A stretch of DNA of 62,532 nt, taken from contig JBARAD010000299.1 of the NCBI GenBank assembly GCA_049791675.1, positions 1-62,532 on the forward strand, read 5' to 3'. The DNA is from Chryseosolibacter sp049791675. Its GTDB lineage: Bacteria > Bacteroidota > Bacteroidia > Cytophagales > Cyclobacteriaceae. Of the stretch, positions 26,805-36,300 are shown in pieces. The notes beneath the pieces were generated by a model that saw only the letters and a program-made list of their open reading frames with translations, was not told the DNA's origin and ran no database searches. Position 1 is the first letter of the stretch, and each line of letters begins with the position of its first letter. The translations under genes were made by a program, and so were the position numbers.

Positions 26805-27113
26805 TTGGAGCCCAGTATCAAGACATATAAAAAGCAGTTTGACAGGGATCTCAGACACGTCAAGATCATTCTAAGTCAAAGAAGAAGGGACATGGCTATC
26901 CAGGAATGGCTGCGTCTTGTTCAGGAAACAAAGGAAAGCATCCTCACACATCCGGAAGAATATTTCTGCAGCCCGTTACCCTCCGCTGAACCTTTTTGCC
27001 AAGCAGTTGAAAAAGTATTCGCGGGTTTTCTCGAGGACCAAAGGCTATTGGCGCTCCAGACGTCAAAGGGATTCAAAATACCTGCAGGGAAGAATATGTT
27101 CAGCAACAAATAG
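26805..27113 (+). CDS. Possible small hypothetical protein (TTG start, weak)
   Basis: A 102-codon frame opening with TTG at 26805; an internal ATG at 26892 would give a 73-residue form starting MAIQEWLRLVQETKES. The composition looks fairly natural (alpha-helical, charged: KQFDRDLRHVKIILSQ), but there is no recognised family or close partner. An overlapping minus-strand frame (26921-27250) is less convincing because of its Cys/Pro-rich content. Confidence 0.35.
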   Translation: MEPSIKTYKKQFDRDLRHVKIILSQRRRDMAIQEWLRLVQETKESILTHPEEYFCSPLPSAEPFCQAVEKVFAGFLEDQRLLALQTSKGFKIPAGKNMFSNK

Positions 27114-27320
27114 CGATTCATCCCCATATTCCGTGTTCCGACAGATCGCGCATTTACCTGAATCTCTAAACAAGCCGCGGGTGCCAGACAGCAACCACAA
27201 CCATTCATCCCTTGCTTCGTCCATTCTGAAACCCGACGATCATCCGGCATATCCGTATGGGGACTTTTCCAATGCCGGATGTAATTTAACGTGTTGCCTT
27301 TTAACTCCTATTTTCGTCCA

Positions 27321-28520
27321 ATGAAGCACAGATTCCCGGATAACTTTATTTTTGGAACCAGTACATCGGCCTATCAGATTGAAACTCCCTTCGAACATGA
27401 TTGGATCGGTGTCCACTCACGGGACGGCTATAAGTTCTCCCGCACGACCGACCATGAAAAAAGAACAGCAGAAGATGTGAGGATCATCCATTCGCTTGCG
27501 CCACACTACCGGATGAGCCTGATGTGGAGCAAGCTGCAACGTTCTCCCTATGCACCGTTTGACCGTCAGACTGTCGGCGAATACACAAGACTTTTAAGAC
27601 AACTTAACGAGCGTGGCGTCAGCATCATGATGGTCATGCATCACTTCGCCAACCCCATCTGGTTCGCGGATCGCGGCGGATGGGAAAACGATGAAAACAT
27701 TGCCTGCTGGATCGATTATGGGAAACAGCTGGTACGCATCTTCGGTCCGTTTGTCTCCATGTGGAACACTTTCAATGAGCCGAATCTGTACACCAGCATG
27801 GCTTATGTGGCCGGAGAATTCCCTCCCTTTAAAAAAAATATTCTCCTGGCCAGGCGGGTGATCAATAACATGGCCGAAGCCCACAACATCCTGTTCGATC
27901 ACATCAAACAAACAGCGCCTGGGAAACCCGTGGGGATTTCCCATAACTCCACGCTTTTTGAGGGTGAAAATCTGCTCGGCAAAATTCCTGCTGCGGTGCT
28001 TGACTGGGGTTATATGAATTACGCCGAGACTCGATTCAGGAAAACCGATTTCTTCGGGATGAGTTATTATGCCAGGATAGGTTTTGATCCCTTTCCGATA
28101 ACATTCATCAATTCACCGGAAAAGTTGAAAAGATCAGGCAAGCCACACGATGACATGTGGGAATATTACCCGCAAGGCCTGGAGGCATGTATACTGCGCT
28201 TCTGGAATAAATACAAAAAGCCGATCATTATCACAGAAAATGGCTTCTGCACCCAAAACGATGCGAAACGCGTAACAGCGATTAAGGACTATCTGAAAGC
28301 AGTTTTGGATGCCATGAAAAAAGGAGCAGATGTGCAGGGCTATTACCACTGGAGCAGCTGGGATAATTTCGAGTGGAACCTGGGTCCAACCTACCAGTTC
28401 GGATTGTACGGTTGTGATCCCGTCACCAGGGAACGCACAAAGAAAGGCAGTGCAGCCTTCTATTCGGAACTTGCCTGCACGAAAGAACTCGAATTACCAA
28501 GCGATGAATTGAAACGGTAA
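27321..28520 (+). CDS. GH1-family glycoside hydrolase (beta-glucosidase type)
   Basis: About 399 residues from the ATG at 27321, chosen because the GH1 N-terminal signature FPDNFIFGTSTSAYQIE starts there; the ten upstream codons look non-coding. The acid/base Glu153 lies in TFNEPNLY and the nucleophile Glu306 in IITENGF, followed by YHWSSWDNFEWNLG. Retaining GH1 enzymes cleave beta-linked glucose or related sugars. There is no signal peptide, so it acts in the cytosol. It is shorter than the usual 440-480 residues. Its 3' end overlaps the convergent response regulator gene by 61 bp. Confidence 0.9.
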   Translation: MKHRFPDNFIFGTSTSAYQIETPFEHDWIGVHSRDGYKFSRTTDHEKRTAEDVRIIHSLAPHYRMSLMWSKLQRSPYAPFDRQTVGEYTRLLRQLNERGVSIMMVMHHFANPIWFADRGGWENDENIACWIDYGKQLVRIFGPFVSMWNTFNEPNLYTSMAYVAGEFPPFKKNILLARRVINNMAEAHNILFDHIKQTAPGKPVGISHNSTLFEGENLLGKIPAAVLDWGYMNYAETRFRKTDFFGMSYYARIGFDPFPITFINSPEKLKRSGKPHDDMWEYYPQGLEACILRFWNKYKKPIIITENGFCTQNDAKRVTAIKDYLKAVLDAMKKGADVQGYYHWSSWDNFEWNLGPTYQFGLYGCDPVTRERTKKGSAAFYSELACTKELELPSDELKR

Positions 28521-29197
28521 TGATCTCTGTGGATGGTCTCAATGCATTGCATACCAACCTTTCGTTGAAGGCTCTCAATATGGTGCTGAATCGAGGAATG
28601 TACGACGTATACCTCTGATCCCCAGATCATATTTGCCAGGCTCTTGCGCGAAATCAGTTTATCGGGGTTCTGCATCAGGAAAAACAGGATCTCGAATTCC
28701 GGCTTGCTCAAAGAGAGCTGCTGGTTCCTGAAATAAGCGACTTCAAGACGTTTGTTGAGGAGAAGATCACCTGCGGACAGAAGGGAAACCCCTTTCTTAA
28801 TGATGAATCTATTCTTCAGTACAGCCCTGACTTTGCTGGTCAGCGCCCGTATGCCGCTTAATTTTTCGATGAATTCATCGGCACCGGTTTCAAGGGCGGC
28901 ATCCCGAAAGTAATTTTCCGATCGGGCCGTGAGGATAAAAATGTAAACATCCCTGAAGGCGCCAATGCTTCTTATTTCTTTACAAAGGTCAATACCATTC
29001 CCGTCAGGCATCATCAAATCAAGCACGATAAGGTCCGGTTTAAACTTCTTAACCGCCGGAATAGCTTTCTCTATTTTTGATACAGTCTTGACGAGAAAAT
29101 CTTCCTTTCCGAAATTATATGCTAAAAGGTCAAGGAGGTCCTTATCATCATCCACCAGCAATATGCGAAGCGATCCATTCCCGGACATTGCACCCAC
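28460..29197 (-). CDS. OmpR/PhoB-type response regulator
   Basis: A 245-residue DNA-binding regulator. The receiver domain has LLVDDDKDLL, phosphoacceptor Asp60 in LIVLDLMMPDGNG and a degenerate Lys block (FIEKLSGIRAL). The C-terminal winged helix is visible at about residues 135-235 (LSLSKPEFEILFFLMQNPDK ... SSIQHHIESLQRKVG). A second Met at residue 4 could be the start. No histidine kinase is adjacent. It lies 37 bp after the glycosyltransferase gene on the same strand and may be in its operon. Its last 61 bp overlap the GH1 gene on the other strand. Confidence 0.9.
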   Translation of the reverse strand: MGAMSGNGSLRILLVDDDKDLLDLLAYNFGKEDFLVKTVSKIEKAIPAVKKFKPDLIVLDLMMPDGNGIDLCKEIRSIGAFRDVYIFILTARSENYFRDAALETGADEFIEKLSGIRALTSKVRAVLKNRFIIKKGVSLLSAGDLLLNKRLEVAYFRNQQLSLSKPEFEILFFLMQNPDKLISRKSLANMIWGSEVYVVHSSIQHHIESLQRKVGMQCIETIHRDHYRFNSSLGNSSSFVQASSE

Positions 29198-29234
29198 TTT
29201 TGGCTGAATGTACCGCCGGAATATTACGCGGGGA

Positions 29235-30254
29235 TCAAGAATATATTATTGATTTATTAGAAATTGCATGCTCTGCAAGCGCGATCGCTCTCCCGACAGC
29301 GTCCTGCGCAATGTCTTCGTATTCCACATGAACCTTCTTAGATGTATCAAGCCAGTCTTCAATCTTCCTGAAGGATTTTTTCTTCAACTTTTTAATTACC
29401 GGAACCCCCATTTGTTTCAGGGCCACAGCATTGTAGTGTTGCTCATATTGTCTTTTCATGGGTATCACCAGTAGTTTCTTCCGGAGGTACAGCGCCTCCG
29501 CCGGCGTCTCAAAACCTGCGCCGCACAAGACACCTGCCGATGATGTCATGCTTGCGGTGAATTCCTCATTGTTCACCGGATAGACTGAAATTTTACCGAT
29601 GTGATAAGCAGTTTTCGCGTGCTTGGAAAAAACATGCCAACGGACAGATGGAAACCTGTTCAGGAGTGGTAACAACTTCCGGTCATCATAGGCCGGAAGG
29701 TAGACGGTGTAATGCCCGCGGTCCGTTACGACCGAATCCCTGATACGCCTCCTGACAACAGGTGTAAAAATATTTTGATCAAAACCAGCAAAATGAAATC
29801 CCACACATGTCTTCACCGGAGCATAATTCCTGATGATCCAATCACCCACAGGATCATAATTTTTAGGTTTGGGAACCAAAGGGGAAAGCAGCGCTGACTG
29901 GTGACTCAGGCCCACACAAGCAATTCGTTTCCGGATACAGGCCCATGCAGTGATCGGCTCAAAATCATTGATAACAAGATCATATTTTTCAACAGGGAAC
30001 GACCTGATCTCGTTGTATACGTTCTGTACACTGTTCTTACTGAACGTCTTCAAAAGATCCACTCCACCGCTCTTTCCGAAATAAAAGCTCAGCCCTTTTG
30101 ATCTGTACTTTACGGGACAATCCAGCCTGATATCGGCCTGCGCTCCGCTAACGAAGAGATCAAGTTTACCATACTGCTGAAGCACAGGGATAATATCCTC
30201 CGCCCTTGCAATGTGGCCATTCCCGGTGCCTTGTATGGCATATAAGATCTTCAC
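29235..30254 (-). CDS. Glycosyltransferase of the MJ1255/VC2487-like family
   Basis: A 339-residue cytosolic protein beginning MKILYAIQGTGNGHIARAED, the typical first strand-loop of this glycosyltransferase-related (GT-B-like) family, with a second-domain block near GVLCGAGFETPAEALYLRKK that resembles the sugar-nucleotide site. The start is GTG at 30254 and shares GTGA with the stop of the phosphoesterase upstream, so the two are translationally coupled. The partner's LpxH-like type suggests a role in lipid or envelope glycan synthesis; donor and acceptor are unknown. Confidence 0.82.
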   Translation of the reverse strand: MKILYAIQGTGNGHIARAEDIIPVLQQYGKLDLFVSGAQADIRLDCPVKYRSKGLSFYFGKSGGVDLLKTFSKNSVQNVYNEIRSFPVEKYDLVINDFEPITAWACIRKRIACVGLSHQSALLSPLVPKPKNYDPVGDWIIRNYAPVKTCVGFHFAGFDQNIFTPVVRRRIRDSVVTDRGHYTVYLPAYDDRKLLPLLNRFPSVRWHVFSKHAKTAYHIGKISVYPVNNEEFTASMTSSAGVLCGAGFETPAEALYLRKKLLVIPMKRQYEQHYNAVALKQMGVPVIKKLKKKSFRKIEDWLDTSKKVHVEYEDIAQDAVGRAIALAEHAISNKSIIYS

Positions 30255-31102
30255 CTTTTTGCAGCTAAAAATTGATTTACAAGGTCTTTGAATATCAGAT
30301 CATTGTCGAGCTTGTTCTTGAAGCGCTTGGAAAGCTTGATCCCCTGCGCCGCCTTGTCTTCATGGTATCGGTAAATGGACCAATCCCTTCCATCAAACTC
30401 GAGTGCTGTCAGATTCTCAACCCAGTCGCCTGAATTCAGATAGAGTGTCTGTCCTTTTTCGGTAATTATTTTACGGATCTCGGGCTGATGTATATGACCG
30501 CAAATAACGAAGTCATACGCATTACTAATGGCGATATCGGCGGCCGTTTTTTCGAAGTTATTGATAAATTTTATCGCGCTTTTAACACTGTCCTTTACAC
30601 GTCGGGACAAAGAGATCTTCCCGCGTCCAAACCTTTCCAGAAACCAGTTCACCATTCGGTTGATCAGTATCAGGATGTCATAGCCTATCGCTCCGAGTCG
30701 CGCGATCCATTTTGAATGCTGCATGGTGACATCAAAAACGTCACCATGAAATATCCATGCCTTTTTCCCATTCAGTCCTATCAGGACCTTATTGTCAATC
30801 GTAAAGCTACCCAACCGGAAGCCTGCAAACTTCCGAAGCATCTCATCGTGGTTTCCCGGAAGGTATATGATACGCGTATTTTTCGTAAGCAGGGAAGTGA
30901 AATGCTTGATCACCTGCATGTGCGACTTCGGCCAGTAACGCTTGCTGAATTGCCACATGTCAATGATGTCTCCATTCAGAATGATCTTCCTGGGCCGGAT
31001 GGATTTGAGATAGCGAAGCAACTCATCCGCATGACAACCATACGTGCCTAGATGAATATCTGATAATACAACCAGTTCTACGTCCCGCTTTTTTTTACCC
31101 AT
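30251..31102 (-). CDS. LpxH-like metallophosphoesterase (UDP-2,3-diacylglucosamine diphosphatase family)
   Basis: A 283-residue calcineurin-like phosphoesterase with all metal blocks: SDIHLG, LNGDIIDMW, LPGNHDE, IFHGDVFD and CGHIHQP. LpxH cleaves UDP-2,3-diacylglucosamine to lipid X in lipid A synthesis. This protein is longer than canonical LpxH (about 240) and belongs to the broader family often annotated under that name, so the exact substrate is uncertain. The next gene overlaps by four bases (GTGA), pointing to a joint function with the glycosyltransferase. Confidence 0.85.
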   Translation of the reverse strand: MGKKKRDVELVVLSDIHLGTYGCHADELLRYLKSIRPRKIILNGDIIDMWQFSKRYWPKSHMQVIKHFTSLLTKNTRIIYLPGNHDEMLRKFAGFRLGSFTIDNKVLIGLNGKKAWIFHGDVFDVTMQHSKWIARLGAIGYDILILINRMVNWFLERFGRGKISLSRRVKDSVKSAIKFINNFEKTAADIAISNAYDFVICGHIHQPEIRKIITEKGQTLYLNSGDWVENLTALEFDGRDWSIYRYHEDKAAQGIKLSKRFKNKLDNDLIFKDLVNQFLAAKR

Positions 31103-31230
31103 ACCATGGCCATTGACATTCGTGCTGCATTGAATCTTAACAAAACTAAAAAGGTGATATGAGGCTACGGGAAACCGCAGGTTAAATAATTGTTAAGGTA
31201 TTTTTTAAGGCTGAACTAAGTGATAAGGTT

Positions 31231-31250
31231 TTAAGGTGTTAAAGTGTTAA
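31231..31250 (+). repeat. Two short GTGTTAA units (reverse of TTAACAC)
   Basis: GGTGTTAA and AGTGTTAA lie side by side 42 bases before the small gene at 31292. They are the reverse complement of the TTAACAC units at 31605 and 38201. Confidence 0.6.
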
Positions 31251-31291
31251 TGGGAGACTTATTTATTATATTCAGGTCAAATAGCTGAAAT

Positions 31292-31597
31292 ATGGATAGT
31301 TCATATACGCCGGTGCAATACGTTTATAAAGAAGTGATTGCTGAAGAAATTGAGAAAGGGACGATTGGAAAGATCTTCTATTTCTCTGAAGGCAGTATGG
31401 TTGAGGAAGTTCAGGGTAGTATCGCGCGGCTGGAAGAGGTGGAAAAAAAAGGGGAATTCATCACCATGGACCCGGAAGCCCAGGTACGTATTGACAGAAT
31501 AATCACCCTGTTCGGAAAGCCCGGCGCCGCCTTCGACGAATATGACGCCTACGCCAACGCCTGCCTCGACTGCAAAGGAGGCTATGACCTGGACTAG
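31292..31597 (+). CDS. Small hypothetical protein, 101 residues
   Basis: An acidic, soluble protein (MDSSYTPVQYVYKEVIAEEI...) with predicted helix in EGSMVEEVQGSIARLEEVEK and a C-terminal CLDCKGGYDLD, whose two Cys could bind a metal or form a disulphide. There is no signal peptide. Codon use looks natural and the TTAACAC array starts eight bases after its stop. No family is recognised. A 108-codon frame on the opposite strand is treated as a shadow. Confidence 0.6.
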   Translation: MDSSYTPVQYVYKEVIAEEIEKGTIGKIFYFSEGSMVEEVQGSIARLEEVEKKGEFITMDPEAQVRIDRIITLFGKPGAAFDEYDAYANACLDCKGGYDLD

Positions 31598-31604
31598 GAC
31601 CGCA

Positions 31605-31651
31605 TTAACACATTCGCACCTTAACACATTCGCACCTTAACACATTCGCAC
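31605..31651 (+). repeat. Three tandem 16-bp TTAACACATTCGCACC units
   Basis: Units start at 31605, 31621 and 31637; the third is cut after 14-15 bases. They lie between the stop of the 101-residue gene and the terminator of susD. Related 8-bp TTAACACC units occur at 38206-38246. Confidence 0.85.
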
Positions 31652-31662
31652 AACATCAACAC

Positions 31663-31694
31663 AAAAAAGGGCTGCGTCCCCGCAGCCCCTTTTG
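31663..31694 (-). terminator. Terminator of the SusC/SusD operon
   Basis: GGGCTGCG and CGCAGCCC form a stem round a short loop, flanked by A6 on the left and T4 on the right, so it can serve the minus-strand susD gene (17 bases past its stop) and weakly the plus strand. Confidence 0.85.
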
Positions 31695-31710
31695 ACATTA
31701 CAACAAGTAT

Positions 31711-33291
31711 CTATTCAACATCCCAGAAAATCCTCGTCATGAGATTATCATTCGCCCTGACCATATTATAGTTGGCCGTATTATAAGTATTTTCACTTTG
31801 AGCGTACAGCCATCGGTATGGAGGCAACTCCTGCGCGTTGGAATTATCAACCTGGAAAGTCAGGTTCGGCAGATCCAGGCGTCTGAGCTCTGCCCATCCT
31901 TCAATGGGCTGCACCACATTAAAGTGGAGCCACTTCTGAACGGCAAGTCGTCTTAACTTCTCATCCATATCGGCAGCATTGCTCCAGCTTATCCCGGGTT
32001 CATTCAGATAAGATACAATCTCCCCGGCCGTTACCGGAGCTACATCGCCAGCAGTGTTGTCGTTGCTGACGGACCTGATCTGATAATATTGTTCCACCGA
32101 CGCCGCGATCCCGTTGTTGTAGGCAGTTTCCGCGGCTCCATCATTTCCAGCTTTGAGGTAGTATTCGGCTATCAGAAAATTGACTTCCGCGGCGGTGATG
32201 AGTATGCCGGGAAAAAACTGATTCCGGCTCAGCGTTGAGCGGTTGTAGATCGCGATCGTACCGCCGTCCACCAATTGCTGTTGATCAGATGCGGCTAACA
32301 ACGGATCAAGACCTTTATACACACCACCTGCTTTTGCGCCGGGTTCAAACAAGACACGCAAACGCGGATCCGAAGTGTTCAACATCTGATCAATCATCGC
32401 CTTGCCTGCAATATTTCCATTCCAGTCTTCAAGACCGGTTCGAAAACCAGTGGCGTTGATGGCGGAATTGAGATCCTGGATATCGATCCGGATATTATCT
32501 GCATTGTCGGTCACAACGGGAAAGGCGGAAGGATCTGCAAGAACAGATGCGATCTCCGAGTCTGCTCTCGACTGGAAAGACGCAGCCTTCGAAACCCGTG
32601 TGAGCATACGTAAGCGAAGGGAGTTGCAATACTTTCTCCATTTATCCAGATCACCGTCGTTTATAAAATCCTGGGTTGAAAAACCTGCCTGGATCGGATC
32701 CGGGATGGTAATTAAGTTAAGCTCCGAGGCAAAAGCCTTCAGGTCATCCAGCATCGTTGTGTAGATCGCTTCGGCGTCATCAAACGCCGGAAATGATACC
32801 TGGTAGTCGCCCCCATTTGCGCTCAGCCTTCCCGCTTCCGAGAATGGAATATCGCCATGGAGATCCACAACCTTCTGCGTGTGGTCATACAGATAGATTT
32901 TGGCTGCGATCATGAAGATTCTCTTATCAGCCTGCTCAGCCTCGGGCAGTTGCGCATATATCTTTTCCAGTTCCCTGAATTGCGCCAGTAGGGCGTAGTA
33001 GTTGTCCCACCGGTTAGTGATCAGTCCGGCGCCCGGCACATACTGTGCTGTGGAGTTCACCCAGCCAACGGCCTGGGTGTAGCGGTTAACCGTTGTGCGC
33101 AACACGACGAAATAATTCCAGTAGCTCGGCACTACATATTCGCGGTTTGAAGCGAGAAAGCCCGCGAATTGTTTCTCAACTGAAGATGTTGAGATCTTTG
33201 AGGGATCGGCATAGCTTTCCTCAAAGTCGTCAGTCGTACAGGCCGACACCGCCAAAAGCAGCACGGCCACGAAGAAACGTATTCCTTTCAT
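31711..33291 (-). CDS. SusD/RagB-family nutrient-binding lipoprotein
   Basis: About 526 residues from the ATG chosen at 33291, because MKGIRFFVAVLLLAVSAC is a compact lipobox signal; nine extra upstream residues (KQLNNINN) are possible. TTDDFEE after the Cys fits outer-leaflet display. Four-helix TPR-like segments are visible (ALLAQFRELEKIYAQLPEAE, FLIAEYYLKAGNDGAAETAY). The sequence style is that of the SusD-like-2 branch, which binds glycans or peptides on top of a SusC barrel. It lies 38 bp after susC on the same strand and shares its terminator. The ligand is unknown. Confidence 0.9.
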   Translation of the reverse strand: MKGIRFFVAVLLLAVSACTTDDFEESYADPSKISTSSVEKQFAGFLASNREYVVPSYWNYFVVLRTTVNRYTQAVGWVNSTAQYVPGAGLITNRWDNYYALLAQFRELEKIYAQLPEAEQADKRIFMIAAKIYLYDHTQKVVDLHGDIPFSEAGRLSANGGDYQVSFPAFDDAEAIYTTMLDDLKAFASELNLITIPDPIQAGFSTQDFINDGDLDKWRKYCNSLRLRMLTRVSKAASFQSRADSEIASVLADPSAFPVVTDNADNIRIDIQDLNSAINATGFRTGLEDWNGNIAGKAMIDQMLNTSDPRLRVLFEPGAKAGGVYKGLDPLLAASDQQQLVDGGTIAIYNRSTLSRNQFFPGILITAAEVNFLIAEYYLKAGNDGAAETAYNNGIAASVEQYYQIRSVSNDNTAGDVAPVTAGEIVSYLNEPGISWSNAADMDEKLRRLAVQKWLHFNVVQPIEGWAELRRLDLPNLTFQVDNSNAQELPPYRWLYAQSENTYNTANYNMVRANDNLMTRIFWDVE

Positions 33292-33329
33292 ATTATTGAT
33301 ATTATTGAGCTGTTTCATAAACGAAGTTT

Positions 33330-36300
33330 TTAAAAGTTAACCCTTACTGAACCACCGAAGGTGCGGGTTGAAGGGTTTGTACCCACGTTGGTAAGATTCT
33401 GATACCACCGCGATCCAGCGGTTGTCTGCTCTGCATCCATATCTTTTAATGTACGGTACACGAAGAAGAGGTTGCGGCCAAAAACGGATAGCTCAATGTT
33501 GGTTGCGCGGATCTTGCTGGAGATCGATTGAGGCAATCGGTAGCTTAGCGCCAGCTCACGCATCTTGACATAGCTGTTCTCCTGGATATACAATTCGTAT
33601 CTCGTATTCGGACTGTACTGCGGGCCGCCCCAGTTGTAGACAGTCCAGTAATAGTCAGCAGAAGAAGCGATGTAGTCATTCGGCGTACCATCACCTTTTA
33701 CGCCAGGGAGGATCATGCCATCGTTGTAAACCGTTTCGCCGTTAGGACCTTGCGCCCCGCTGGTGGGAACCCTGTTTCCATCAATATCCTCGTAGTAACT
33801 CAGGCCACCGTGTTCCGCATCCATGTAATTCAGACTTTCTTCGAGCAGGCCGCGGCTGATCATCCAGTTGATGGCTGTCGGCATAACGTATCCGCCGTAT
33901 CTGAAGTCAAGCACGGCGCTCAGGGAAAAGCCTTTATAGCTGAAGGTGTTGATGAGGCCACCGACAAACTTCGGCATTGCATTACCGATTCTTACCATCG
34001 TATCAGGATCCACCTTATACATACCGTTAGGATCGACGATCATACCGCCAGACGCTGTACGTGCTACGGGATGCGCGTAGAAGTCGCCCATGGGCTGCCC
34101 GACGATTGATTTCAATTGTGCAGCGTTGCCATCATAATCTGCGTGAAGAAGTTCATCCGAGCCCGAAGCGAGCTTTTCGACAACATTTGTGTTTCTCGCG
34201 ATGTTCAGCAGAACATCCCAGTTGAAAGATGCTGTCTTGACCGGCGTGCCGGAAAGCGCCAGCTCGATTCCCTTGTTCCTCAGCGTACCGATGTTTGTCA
34301 GCACCGAAGTAGCCCCGACGCTCGACGGTGTGGTCAACGGAAGTATCTGATCCCGGATCTGACCGTTGTAATACGTGAAGTCAAATCCTATGCGATCATT
34401 AAAGAGCCTGGTCTCCAGACCGAATTCAATCTCGTGCTTCTGCTCGGGCTTAATGTTGTCATTGCCGAACGTTGCCGCCAGCGTCGTGTACAACACGGGC
34501 TTTCCGTCCACGGCCTGTACGCCCAACGTGTTCTGATCGTATGCGATGTTGGCAAGATACCGGTCAGGATAATTTCCAACGATACCCCAGGATCCGCGTA
34601 TCTTTCCATAGGAAAGAAACCTGGGAAGGTCGAACGCTTCAGAGAAAACAAAGCTCGAGTTCACCGACGGGTAAACGAAACTGTTGTTCGACGGGTGCAT
34701 GGTGGAAGTACGGTCTCTTCTGATCGTTCCCTCCAGAAAGAGAAAGTTTTTATAGCTACCGTTCAGCGTACCGATAAAGGCGTCCTTTACCAGGAAGGCG
34801 CGGAATGAGTTGCTGTTAGGAATATTCACCGATGCAGAAACATCAAACCTGTTTTCCGTGCTCAACCCGTCCTTGGTTGACCTTGACACCGTCGAATGCA
34901 CTTCTTTCGTTGCCGAATATCCGGCCATTACATTCATGTCAATATCCGGTGTAATGCTTTTGCCGTACATGAGCATGATATCTCCGTACATCAGGCTGTT
35001 CGTGTAATTTTCCATAAAGAACTCTCCTGAATTTCCGAACGTGAGCGGGATCTCAGTGGAGTTTCTGTTCTCCGTACGAAGTGAGGTAATGTCGGCAGCC
35101 ACCCGGCCGCGTAATTTCAATCCGTTGGTCACCTCCCAGGTGTTGGTGATGCTGGAGATCACCCGGTCACTGCGTTCGTCAGACAGGTTCTCCTTGACAC
35201 GCCACACGTAGTCCAACAGGTCGACCTTCACGCCGTTGTAGATGATATTTTCTTCAGGCGTGAGGCTTTGATTGGAGCCTGTTACGAACTTGTATCCCCT
35301 GCTCGTTTTGTACTTCTGAAGATACCAGTCGGCGTTGTCGAATCTGCCGATCATCCCTGTGAAGTTGTTCGTCAGGCGATCGATCGAATAGGGTCTGTTC
35401 TTCGTCTGCTGATTGATATAATTCACAACGACATCCACGGAATATTTTTTCCCCAGATTGAAATTATTGTTCAGGTTGAAGATGTTCTTGTCGTTTTCGG
35501 AGCCGAGACTTACCCCTTCATTTTCCTGGCGTGTGAACGAGAACCTTGTGCTTGAATTTTCTCCGCCCCGCGACACGGCAATACTGCTGACCAGGTTGTG
35601 CGCTTGCTGAAACAATCCTGCGTAGTTATCCTTCTGAGCTTCGTAGGGCCGAACGACACCATCCCATGCCATGGTAGGCTGACCGTCGAACTTCGGTCCG
35701 AAGTTGATGGAAAATCCCAACACGCCTCGGGTTTCCTTCACACCATCGCCGTCGGTATCATAGTAAAAGAAGCCATCATCCTCCTGGCCGCCATCGTTCA
35801 CGTTGAGCGGGGCGCCCGGTCCGCGGACATTCTGATAGCGGGGCAGGTAAGCTACATTGTCAACGCTGTAGCTGGTGGAGAAATCAACCTTGAATCCTTT
35901 TGTACCCTTGCCGCTCTTTGTTGTAATGAGGATCACGCCATTTACGGCATCAGAGCCGTATAGGGCCGCGGCCGATGCTCCTTTAAGAATAGAGATGTTC
36001 TCAATGTCTTCAGGGTTGATGTCCAGGAGCCCGTTTCCACGGAGGCGCTGGTCCGCCCAATAATTGTTGTTGCTGACTTCGCCGTCGCGGACCGGAACGC
36101 CGTTCAGCACGATGAGCGGCTGATTTCTTCCGGTGATACTATTGATACCGCGTACCGTGATGTTGACCGCGCTGGTCGCGCCGCCGGGTGTCGTGGCGAT
36201 ACGCACGCCCGGAGCTTTACCATACAGCGCAGATGCAAAGTTCGGTGTTGCCGTTTGTGTGAGGTCCTTGTTTTCGATGGTGGTGGTGGCGAATCCGAGT

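Noticed and set aside
26921..27250. 109-codon minus-strand frame
   Set aside because: Cys/Pro-rich and no recognised features; the plus-strand frame at 26805 is slightly more natural.
31605..31651. CRISPR array
   Set aside because: The units are directly adjacent with no spacers and only 16 bp long; no cas gene is present.
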